Part shown: in pieces, positions 36,801 through 44,445 of the stretch
Position numbering within the stretch: position 1 is the first letter of the stretch
Layout of the letters: each line of letters starts with the position of its first letter
Assembly (NCBI RefSeq): GCF_029537395.1
Contig: NZ_CP120677.1
Coordinates: forward strand, 186,001-250,000
Reading direction: 5' to 3'
Source: Tissierella sp. Yu-01
GTDB taxonomy: Bacteria; Bacillota; Clostridia; Tissierellales; Tissierellaceae
DNA: 64,000 nt
Program-made: the position numbers and the translations under genes
The notes under the pieces: generated by a model
The model's input: only the letters and a program-made list of their open reading frames with translations
Database searches by the model: none
What the model was told of the DNA's origin: nothing

Positions 36801-38834
36801 AAACTAGTATATAAAAATAAGGAAGTATGTGATAACTTAAAGATGAAGTTAAGCAGTATTGTCCCATACTTTAAAATATGGATAGAACATGATGAAAATG
36901 ATGATAATACTAAACAAAAATTATTACAGTTACAAGATAAAATTAATAATTTAGAAATTTATAAATCAGAAGAGCTAAAAATCACATATGATGAAATGAA
37001 CTTTACAAAATATGTGAACTTGCATTTTGATGAAAATAAAATTTATGTAACAAATCCGTGGAATTCAAATAGCGTACTATTAAGATTAGCAGAAAATCTA
37101 TGCACTTATTTTGGACTAGAGGGATATAGTAGTAAACTGGATTTTTTACTAAGAGCTGAAAGCAATGAAATTCAAAAATACTTTTCCCAAGAAGATATTG
37201 AAATTCCATTAGAATATTTGATAGTTGAAACTAGCGTAACTACATCAGAGAATTGTAATTATAACTGCAATAAAAATTTATCTGAAGACTTTTTTGAAGA
37301 TTCATTGCATCATCTTAGTAGGAGAACATACATACAATCACTTATTCCAAGAGCTATAGATAATGTACTTAAACATCTTAGCACATTACCAGAATATGAT
37401 TGTACCGCTGCTGATGTAATTTCAGAAAGTGTTATTGGAGGCATAACTAAAAACGGAAATGATATAAAAGTGGTTGCTAGACCATCAGATAATGACAAAG
37501 TTAGACTCTATTATGATTCTGAGTTTGATGTTCTTGAATATGTAGATGCAGAAATTTGGTATGAGGATGGCGTTACACCTCCTAAGCAATTTACACTTGG
37601 TCAACTCTTGAAAATGACAAAAATTAATAAAATACCAATCAAAAAAATTGACATTAAAGATGCTGAATTTAACAACCCAAAATCTGAAACATTAGATTTT
37701 GATGCAGTACCGTTTTCACCTGAAAAAACAGCGAAAATCATTTCATCATTTGCTAATACTAAAGGTGGTACTATCGTATTTGGAATAAAAGAACTATCTC
37801 CGATTAAAAATGAGATTGTTGGACTAAGTACTGATTTCAACGTAATTGATATAGCAAACAAAGCAATCTCAATGCTTAATCCTACACCTGATGTAAGTTT
37901 TGATTGGATTAAAAAAGGTGAAGAATTAGTATTTGTGATTGAAACGGAAAAAGCAAATGAGGATATATTTTTGAATAATCTAAAATATATTCGACAATCA
38001 TCCTTTACTGTGTTAGCAAATAATGAAATAAGAAAAGTTGGTTCAATTGTAAATAATCCACAATTCAAAAGAACAATAGCTATTATTATATCTATAGAAA
38101 ATTATTTTCCAAAACAAAGAAATCAAATACCACCAGTAAAGTATGCCAATAATGATGCTAAAAAATTCAAAGAAATACTATTGAATAAATTAAGCATAGA
38201 TGAAAATGATATCATAATTTTAAAAAATGATAAAGCTATAAAAACTGAAATTGAAGATGTTATTAAATATCAAATGTTCTCTATGACGGAAGATGATAGA
38301 CTAATATTTTATTATGTAGGTCATGGCTTTCATAATGGAGCGACTAATTACATCTCAACATACGATATGAGCAAAACAGATATATCGAACACTGCAATTT
38401 CATTGCGAAAGTTATTGCTTGATCCTTTAAAACACTCTAAATGCAAAAATGCATTAATTTTTATTGACGCTTGTGCTCAGAGTTTTGTAGATGAATATTC
38501 TAGAAGTACTATTTCTAATATTAATGATGAAGAATTAATCATTTTCTCAAATGAATTTCCTCATTATGCATTATTTTTATCATGTCAAGATGGAGAAAAA
38601 TCTTATTCTTGTGATACATTAGAAAATGGTATATGGACTTATTATTTGACTAAAGCAATAGATGAATCGGTAGATGAAGTAATTCTTAACCATCAATATA
38701 TCACAGATAGAAAGCTGGGGGATTACTTATCTATAAATGTATCCCAATATGCTAAAAGCAAATATGATTGGAATCAAAATCCTAAGACAATACTTGATTC
38801 AAGCTATGAAAATGTTATTACTGAAGTTAAATAA
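33849..38834 (+). CDS. Hsp90/sacsin-like ATPase - AlbA_2/Schlafen-like domain - caspase-like protease
   Basis: A 1,661-residue protein. Start set at ATG 33849 (weak AGGTG upstream) rather than 33804. Residues ~1-250 form a GHKL ATPase of the sacsin/NO VEIN type: N-box ELLQNADD (50-57, Asn54) and GYKGIGFKSVFG (109-120). Residues ~250-1280 are a long unassigned helical-and-beta region. At ~1285-1375 lies an AlbA_2 (Schlafen-like) domain, FSPEKTAKIISSFANTKGG then GTIVFGIKE. From ~1405 a caspase (C14) fold follows: TIAIIISIENYF, the catalytic YYVGHGF (His1492) and FIDACAQ (Cys1542). All catalytic residues are present. It is probably a defence protein in which an ATPase sensor releases a protease that harms the cell or a target; this role is inferred. 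A decayed gene and a PIN-like nuclease lie downstream. Confidence 0.88.
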   Translation: MNSTELMTAIQKIFDDNTNYMNPTQAVNQADSITALSVDLYTDAIRFIYELLQNADDSSCNADGVKVWIKVFNDELVVAHSGKAFDEKDIRGICNINNGTKKTDLKKTGYKGIGFKSVFGQSNYVVIYTDGEYFRFDSSYNFEWKWEKSQNEWENENNKTFQYPWQIIPIHTECTEVEVEIRNFISKIGSSVATILKINHIKETIDAIQNLSQNINMFLFLKNVTEIYFEDKVITIDRSNANRIILNKGKTSQKEWLIKNVNLNVSEDLRKTLSEERHIPPKLLEANFIEMTLAAQIDNTGIVPLEKKDRVLYSYLPTGEIKYALPVLVNTSFLISANRESIHKDSKWNQWLFESISYEIFRWISELVISDISFESYKLIPEETLYSDDLANSYNLGVRKAKENIAFILSRENKMIKIREALIDFTYLSEKNFAGEEPIKNFIIKQNSNATTLLYVKQCAFWGKFKKLGVRSFEWEDFKSFLNSAYFKETHSIQNNIELIKFLKTCCKSEKIKDVTEEYVCNLPFIWDHKNHINYPKQVCFPSADDENWDNIENELSFVHKDILAWLLHDLEIKNWLESLGVKEKTDITYITQNILPHASNYVNKDNAISEIQKLFSLYRKGDLRENLIQQLSEIKLMTTKNTLLQASKCYLSDFYNPRLKIEKMLREDMFVTQEYCYNTHEKDEWKRFFKILGVSEGTDTLIYRSKNSKSNCMDFRINHKYFDEIVSKTPTYYASFSIDSIGNITSINYIHFTENNNKFSFEFWKDYIQNYTPEKISTTAKGYWGYSGMSGQVSGETVENYIPWFIRNIKCIPTLIGDTHRSSEVFLNTEEIKYIAGNYLPVFKGSELSQDWKAFFKFKTKLDLEDYLNILLQISLDIQDEGSIKNENYEKIQSIYSVLLDECVNWSEGDIEKVEIWSKNNSLLNSKDVFTECNNLYYFINGNESIFQEKYAFIKLNAKNKNHPNLKKILTYFQVKLLSENQFKLVYKNKEVCDNLKMKLSSIVPYFKIWIEHDENDDNTKQKLLQLQDKINNLEIYKSEELKITYDEMNFTKYVNLHFDENKIYVTNPWNSNSVLLRLAENLCTYFGLEGYSSKLDFLLRAESNEIQKYFSQEDIEIPLEYLIVETSVTTSENCNYNCNKNLSEDFFEDSLHHLSRRTYIQSLIPRAIDNVLKHLSTLPEYDCTAADVISESVIGGITKNGNDIKVVARPSDNDKVRLYYDSEFDVLEYVDAEIWYEDGVTPPKQFTLGQLLKMTKINKIPIKKIDIKDAEFNNPKSETLDFDAVPFSPEKTAKIISSFANTKGGTIVFGIKELSPIKNEIVGLSTDFNVIDIANKAISMLNPTPDVSFDWIKKGEELVFVIETEKANEDIFLNNLKYIRQSSFTVLANNEIRKVGSIVNNPQFKRTIAIIISIENYFPKQRNQIPPVKYANNDAKKFKEILLNKLSIDENDIIILKNDKAIKTEIEDVIKYQMFSMTEDDRLIFYYVGHGFHNGATNYISTYDMSKTDISNTAISLRKLLLDPLKHSKCKNALIFIDACAQSFVDEYSRSTISNINDEELIIFSNEFPHYALFLSCQDGEKSYSCDTLENGIWTYYLTKAIDESVDEVILNHQYITDRKLGDYLSINVSQYAKSKYDWNQNPKTILDSSYENVITEVK

Positions 38835-39156
38835 GATGCTTTATTAGAAATATTAAAATAATTGCATTTTTTCGCTATAGCTTTGCACCCGCTGAGGATG
38901 TAAAAACACATGTGGTTTTGCTACGCAATTATTTTCATTATAAGAGGTTACTTAAAAAAATCGTTTTTAGTTAGATTATGTAAGTATCCTCTAATGTTTA
39001 TTAATGTAAAGTTTTTTAATTCTTTCGTACATGATGATAGTTTATGGTATTTTGAAATTGTATAACCGTTGAGTGCGTTGTCGAAATATGTCGTAAAATT
39101 GGACTATAAACTAGGAGAGTAAATATTAAGAATACCATAGACATAAAATAATTATT
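38835..39156. other. Gene-free gap after the caspase protein gene
   Basis: About 320 bases without a supported gene. A loose inverted pair (AAAATAATTGCAT at ~38,855 and GCAATTATTTTCAT at ~38,928) brackets a GC-richer patch and might be a transcription end. No T-tract is clear. Confidence 0.4.
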
Positions 39157-39228
39157 AAAGAAAGAGGAATATATCCGTCGAACATCCAAAGGACTTTCAA
39201 TATCTTTGTCGACCGGTCTCTTAAGAAT

Positions 39229-40728
39229 ATGGAGCAAAGCTATTATCCTGTAGTTTTAGTTATGTGGGAAGTTTCAAACGACACTGGATACTAGTGTTTT
39301 CCAACAGAGCAAATTGAAATCTCAAGTTTAGAAAATGAAACTTTAAGCATATCAGTAGAATTAAACAATACCTTTGATAGCGATGGCGTACAAAGGATTA
39401 GAGAGCAAGTAGAATCCTATTACAACAACATGTATAAAATTGATAAAGCTAAATATCAGTGTAATATTTATCCTGTTTGGATGCCTGAATACAGACTTTC
39501 ACTTCAATGGAACCTAATAAGATTTTTCCAGACAATAATACTAAAGCAAAGGTCGTATGCCATATGGCGGATATGCTTCCAGCATTTTTATCTTCATATC
39601 ACAATTCTAATCTTGGAAGTTTTCTTTCTGGCATTGGATACTCTAACAAAGTTCAATATCTTGATCAATTTTGGACAGGGGTCAATGACTTTATCGCTGA
39701 AATTAGATTAAATTTGCATGATAATGAATGGGTGTCATATATTATCAGCCCTGTAGAATTAATCTCGGAAATAGATGGTAGAAAAATTTCTAATCTCACG
39801 GATTGGTCGTGTTTTTCTCTGGTTGGAAATAATATTATTTCAGATTTTGATTATACATATAATTTGAATTCCAACTATATTTATAGTGAGAAAGTACGAG
39901 CAACATCAGATGATCAAGAATTTTTTTGTACATAGTAGTGGGGATTTTACAGTAGAGGTTTTTACAACCGGATTTTCGTTTTTTACCCGTAAAGCAGATT
40001 TTCAACTTATGGATACTTTACGCAGAAAATCCTTTTGCATAATAGATATTTCTAAATGTAATCCAATAGGAGTTGGTGATATTGTAGATTGGAATAGTGA
40101 AAACAATTATCGTTTTATAGAACTTGCCGATGATAGAGATAAGATTGTGATTTCTCATATATTTTTTGAAGCAGGTAGTTTCGGAACATTGATACCAGGA
40201 ATCACCACGTGGAAGGAGTGTGATGCCCTTATTTTTGATTCTGAAGAATCTTTTAATAAGCTTCCATATGGAACTCCGGTAGGTTTAATAGAAAGGCAAA
40301 GAACCTTTAACAAGTATTTTCAACGTAACGATCAAATTTCGAATCTATGCTTATTGCGCTATTCTCAAGCATTATATTCAGAAGCACTATGTCATAACGA
40401 CAGGCTTATTTGATTTATTACATATATTGAGCCTACCAATATAGTCGAATATGATGAATGCTTTAAAGTAGCTGAGTAAAATCTAAAGGAGGTATGCAAA
40501 CACTTTAAACTGTATTATGATCCGTACCAAGATATTGCAGATGTAGTTTTAGAAGTACAACCTTTACTAACCCAATCCACACAAGAATCAATAACTAAAG
40601 TAGAAAATATCTATCATGATCTTATTAAGTCTTTAATTGAAGATAGAGATCGACGAGAAAATATGGCATACTATGTTAAATATCGCTTAGATAGATGGCT
40701 GCCTGAGAGCTTAGTATGCAAAGATTAA
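39229..40728 (+). pseudogene. Large decayed gene, DUF4365-like start, multiple stops and frameshifts
   Basis: One former gene can be read across several frames. The first part (YYPVVLVMWEVSNDTGY, then CFPTEQIEISSLENETLSIS) resembles the end of a DUF4365 domain, with TAG at 39292-39294 where Trp is expected. The frame shifts near 39,505 (…LSLQ to MEPNKIFPDNN…), and again at a T7 run near 39,923 (DDQEFF to VHSSGDFTVEVF). It then carries in-frame TGA at 40411 and TAA at 40477, yet coding character continues to TAA 40726 (YYVKYRLDRWLPESLVCKD). The frame is also open upstream to about 39,130. DUF4365 proteins occur in defence loci. At least five lesions make it non-functional. Confidence 0.72.
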
Positions 40729-40885
40729 AATAGAAAGAGAATAAAGGGATGGTGAGTGCCAACCTTGACCTTATTACTAGATAAGCACTATCAAGGCAGC
40801 ATTCCTTTAGGGGGATCTAACTCAGAAGTGTCTGACTTGTGACGTTATGAGTAATCACTTCAAAGTTGAAAGCGAGGGATACTTA

Positions 40886-41932
40886 ATGAAGTTTTATTAC
40901 AGTTCTATGTATATACATGAAAGGATTAATAGCTTTGAGGAATTGATAGAAAAAATAGACGGTAAACTAATTGAACTATATCTTGATACAAATATATGTA
41001 TTTACTTAAGGGATTATTATAAAGAACCTAGCTCTATTGTTAAGAGAGATGAGGTATGGGCTGAATTAAGAACATTATTAAAGCATATAAAGACTAGAAA
41101 CTTAAAAGTTGACTTTTCTTTTGGAGTAGAAGAGGCTTGTAGAAATAAAAGCAACTTTGAGATAAATTATGAAAAATTAGTTGATATGAACTACAGCATA
41201 GAAGAACTTTTTAATATGGATTATTTTGAAATGGTAGAACATAGTAAACTACTTAAATTCGATACACAAGTTAAAGATACAACTAAAAAAAAGCCTAGTA
41301 AGATGAACAGCCTTGAAAGTTTAAGTAGATTTCAGAACCTGCTTTTTGTCAACTATGCTTGCCTATTAAAAATGTACTTATTGGATAAAAAAAGAGAAGA
41401 GAAAAGTAATGTACAACTAATGATTGAGTTTCTAAATTTTGTTGAACAAGAAGTTGATGTATTTAGTACATCAATTGTTATTTTCGCACATTATTTTTTT
41501 AGTGGAAGTAGTTTGATTAAAAGGTTAATACATAGATCAAAACAAGTAGCAGAAGAAAAGGTACATGCTCTTTGGAATGCTGCTATTGACCTAACCTTTC
41601 CACCATTAGTGAGTAAACAAATTTTAAAATCTAAATCCATACCCGTATTTGTAACTGCAGACCAAACCCTATGTTTAATATTCGATGCTATGAAAATTAG
41701 AGTTATGATATCAGATGGAGATAAATCTACTCTTCCACCATTTGTTGAGGTTGATCTATCAAAAACATGTTGGTCCGCAGAAGAACTAAGAGAGATAGAT
41801 AAATACTATGATGAAATTATGAAAATAAGAAAATATAAATTTGCTTTTAATGAATTTGATCAAGAAAGAGTGTTAGAAAATCTAAGAGCTGTATGTAAAA
41901 AACTAGAAGATGAACTTAATAGTATTTTGTAG
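40886..41932 (+). CDS. PIN-like domain nuclease, accessory
   Basis: A 348-residue protein with a PIN-like fold. The first acidic residue is in IELYLDTNICIYL (Asp34), conserved acids follow in SFGVEEACRN (Glu82/83), and the C-terminal site is PVFVTADQTLCLI (Asp259). The middle is helical. PIN-type enzymes cut RNA in toxin-antitoxin and defence systems. ATG 40886 is preferred over 40847 because GAGGGA lies upstream of it and none is seen before the earlier ATG. No antitoxin gene is adjacent. The gene is intact although its left neighbour is decayed. Nuclease activity is inferred. Confidence 0.72.
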   Translation: MKFYYSSMYIHERINSFEELIEKIDGKLIELYLDTNICIYLRDYYKEPSSIVKRDEVWAELRTLLKHIKTRNLKVDFSFGVEEACRNKSNFEINYEKLVDMNYSIEELFNMDYFEMVEHSKLLKFDTQVKDTTKKKPSKMNSLESLSRFQNLLFVNYACLLKMYLLDKKREEKSNVQLMIEFLNFVEQEVDVFSTSIVIFAHYFFSGSSLIKRLIHRSKQVAEEKVHALWNAAIDLTFPPLVSKQILKSKSIPVFVTADQTLCLIFDAMKIRVMISDGDKSTLPPFVEVDLSKTCWSAEELREIDKYYDEIMKIRKYKFAFNEFDQERVLENLRAVCKKLEDELNSIL

Positions 41933-42776
41933 AAGTGCTACTTTGATAGATATTGACTGTTCATGATAGGAATATTTCTACAATAGCATAAAAAATACCT
42001 TCAGGAAGAAAATTCTTTAAATACCATCACGGAGCGAGTTCAGTATCACCAGCGAGTATTCCTTTAGAGTCTAGTTCGAAGACGTCGGGAATGGTAGAAA
42101 CGTTATGAGTGATGAAGTTTTTGATACAAGGAGTTTGAAAACTTTGAAATACTTTTCTTTCGCATCAATTTAATCTTGAATGAAAACATTAACAAATATT
42201 TATTGCAAAAAGAGATTTAAACGACTTTAGATATTATGATTTAGAAAATAGGACTATTGTAAGCACAATTGATTAAAATAATAATACGAAAAATGAAATA
42301 AAATATTAAGCGATGCTAAAATTATCTAAAAAACTTCTATGGAAAAACTAAATTAGCTTGTATAAATCTGTTGTTGCTTTAATATAAAGAATGTTTATTT
42401 TGAAACATTTTTAAGAAACATATCCTGCCACCAAGGGAGTAATATCAACCTACGACATCTTTATTGTCACCTCAAGGCACGTTGAGAGTATAATTCTGAT
42501 GACGTATTGTGGTTCAGAGGAGAAATAATAGGATTCGACCACAACATATAGTGGTTATAGGACTAAAATTGGGTCAAAAAACAGTGGAAAAACACCGTTT
42601 TTTGACCCTTAAAAATAGGGTGTTTTATAGATGACATATGGTAATTTGAGTGATGACAGATAAAAATTGGGAATATTAGGTTGATAAATAGATGGATGAT
42701 TTATATACTATAGATTAACATAAGTAGATTTGTACGACACATTACAAACAGAAAATCTAATATCGGAGGGAAGTTT
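41933..42776. other. 844-base gene-free stretch with repeats
   Basis: No intact gene. A segment near 42,057-42,113 (ATTCCTTTAG ... ACGTTATGAGT) loosely echoes 40,801-40,852 on the other side of the PIN gene. A 22-base sequence at 42482-42503 (TTGAGAGTATAATTCTGATG, then AC) recurs at 47546-47567. The 130-base palindromic repeat follows at 42508. Confidence 0.5.
42508..42637. repeat. 130-base dispersed palindromic repeat, copy 2
   Basis: Matches 21770-21899 along its length, including TGTGGTTCAGAGGAGAAATAA at the left, ACCAC-AACATAT-AGTGGT in the middle, the identical GGAAAAACACCGTTTTTTGACCC-type arm, and TAGATGACAT at the right. The long stem is GGGTCAAAAA/TTTTTGACCC (42571-42608). Confidence 0.8.
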
Positions 42777-43559
42777 ATGAACAAAATAGAGCAATGGTAT
42801 GACGAAAAATATGATGAGTGGGATAGACTAGAAAGGCATAAAATTGAATTTGACATAACTAAAAGATATTTAGATGAATATATAACAGGTGATAACTTAG
42901 AGATATTTGATATAGGAGGAGGCCCTGGTAGATATGCTATGTATTTAGCTGAAAAGGGACATAAGGTTTCTTTATTAGATTTATCAAAAATAAATATTGA
43001 AGTAGCAAAAGAGAGGTCACTAGCAAAAGGTATAAAACTAGAAAATTACATACATGGTAATGCCTTAGAACTAGATGAGTATGGGCAAAAATATGATGTC
43101 ATTCTATTGATGGGTCCTTTATACCATTTAGTAGATGAAGAAGATAGAAGAACTTGTATCGAAGGAGCATTAAATCTATTAAAACCAAATGGCATTATAG
43201 TTGCTTCATTCATATCAAATTACGCACCTATACAAAACTACTTAAAAAACTTATATCCAATTGACTCTATTGATGAATTGCTTGTGTTTTTAGATAATGG
43301 AATAAGTGATGGCTACAAGGGATTCACACAAGCATATTTTACTGACCCAAAGGAAGCAATGGAATTAATGAATAGTTTTGGTTTACAAGAGATAATATTT
43401 GCTGGTGTTGAAAATATACTTAATTATAAAGAGAAAGAAATCAATATGTTAGAAGAAGAAGAAGAGTATATGAAATGGTTAGATATTTGTTATAAATTAA
43501 GCCAAGATAAAAATGTAATCGGAACTAGTGAACATTTTTTATATATCGGACGCAAATAA
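42777..43559 (+). CDS. Class I SAM-dependent methyltransferase
   Basis: A 260-residue methyltransferase. Motif I EIFDIGGGPGRYAMYLAEKG (residues ~42-61) binds SAM, followed by acidic SLLDLS, post-I NALELDEYGQKYDVILLMG and PLYHLVDEEDRR, then LNLLKPNGIIVASFIS. Substrate cannot be told; close relatives act on small molecules. A strong GGAGGGAAG site precedes ATG. It sits between repeats and a mobile-element leader and has a terminator-like hairpin after it. Confidence 0.9.
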   Translation: MNKIEQWYDEKYDEWDRLERHKIEFDITKRYLDEYITGDNLEIFDIGGGPGRYAMYLAEKGHKVSLLDLSKINIEVAKERSLAKGIKLENYIHGNALELDEYGQKYDVILLMGPLYHLVDEEDRRTCIEGALNLLKPNGIIVASFISNYAPIQNYLKNLYPIDSIDELLVFLDNGISDGYKGFTQAYFTDPKEAMELMNSFGLQEIIFAGVENILNYKEKEINMLEEEEEYMKWLDICYKLSQDKNVIGTSEHFLYIGRK

Positions 43560-43658
43560 ATTTTAAATTTGATAATTTATATAATTTATACTTTGTTTAT
43601 TTAGTACATAATAAATAATCTGAATATTGCTTATAAAAATTTAATAATGAAAACAATA

Positions 43659-43694
43659 AATGTATTAGGATTGAAATCTTAATGCATTTTTTTA
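43659..43694 (+). terminator. Stem-loop with T run in leader copy 1
   Basis: AATGTATTAGGAT pairs with ATCTTAATGCATT (with G-T wobbles), followed by TTTTTTT. It can terminate the methyltransferase transcript or act in the leader. Confidence 0.7.
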
Positions 43695-43722
43695 TATAAT
43701 CCAAAACTAAATAAAGAAACCC

Positions 43723-43776
43723 AAAGAGGAGAAGTCTTCGGTCAACTTATGACCGATAGGCTTCGTCTCTTTTTTA
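43723..43776 (+). terminator. Long leader hairpin (attenuator-like), copy 1
   Basis: AAAGAGGAGAAG...CGGTC pairs with GACCG...CTTCGTCTCTTT around ACTTAT, then a T run. It lies ~36 bp before the gene start, the position of a transcription attenuator. The same structure occurs at 56063-56116. Confidence 0.7.
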
Positions 43777-43811
43777 TTTCAAAAACCAATAGAAAGAAAG
43801 GATTGAGAACA

Positions 43812-44078
43812 ATGTCAAGATATTTTATGTATGGAACATCACTGGGAGGGATAGAGCAGCTGATGATGCTGGTACCTAATTTTCCTCAAAGAAGAAGTGG
43901 AATAGTCATTAATAATCATTTTAATTGTGAAGGAGGTATAAAGATTTGTAATGGTTGTGTAGAAAAAGTTAAAAGAAGAGGTAACCCTAATGATTGCTCT
44001 TGCTTCAAAGAAAAACTAGAGGCTGGTGCAGAACACACCTACTTGGAAGGCGAAGGAGACAGAAACTTACGATTTTGA
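43812..44078 (+). pseudogene. Truncated copy of a conjugative-element gene
   Basis: ATG 43812 opens the same protein as at 56118-56837 (SRYFMYGTSLGGIEQLMML, with cysteines in CEGGIKICNGC and CSCFKEK). After ~71 residues the homology stops and an unrelated 17-residue tail is read to TGA. The full copy has 239 residues, so the DUF6075-like half is lost. A deletion or recombination junction lies at ~44,023. Confidence 0.82.
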
Positions 44079-44192
44079 CGGGAAGTCCATGCATCTTGCT
44101 TTGCAAAAGAACTAATCGAGATTGAACAGACATTTTCAGAGAATATGCTCGTTGTCTGCGAGGAATTTGAGGTTGTATACCGCACCGAATAA
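44062..44192 (+). pseudogene. C-terminal scrap of an unidentified gene, frameshifted
   Basis: Two frames carry coding-like text: ETYDFDGKSMHLALQK, then, one frame on, KELIEIEQTFSENML with VVCEEFEVVYRTE and stop. It looks like the end of an accessory-element gene joined by deletion to the truncated gene before it. G+C is higher than in the flanks. Family not recognised. From 44,193 to 44,445 I see no gene; a CTCCCTTGTAATAAGTTGAAG stretch there could be an operator, unproven. Confidence 0.5.
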
Positions 44193-44445
44193 AAGAGCGA
44201 AAGGTGCGACGTCATGATTTATAACTTCATAAAGAATAATTTAAAGGTGTCAGTAGTATTGATGCCTTTATTTTTTATATAAATTTCAAGGAGTAATCAT
44301 CCGTTTCAAGTTTATGATTGTCGTCCCGTTTAAGGTAAACCACAGGTTGACTTTGTTTCTTAAAATCAACTTTAACTCCCTTGTAATAAGTTGAAGCAGG
44401 GTATATAGTTTAATTATAAAATAAAGGAATAAAGGAGGTTTATCT

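Larger units (their letters stand above)
43581..44023 (+). repeat. Mobile-element leader plus gene start, copy 1 (truncated copy)
   Basis: About 440 bases matching 55920-56359: AT-rich promoter-side DNA, a stem-loop, a long attenuator-like hairpin and the first ~70 codons of a gene. The match ends at CTAGAGGC, where copy 1 joins unrelated DNA. Confidence 0.85.

Noticed and set aside
37601-38068. 155-residue minus-strand frame inside the caspase protein gene
   Set aside because: Lies opposite the AlbA_2 region; no start signal and composition of a mirror frame.
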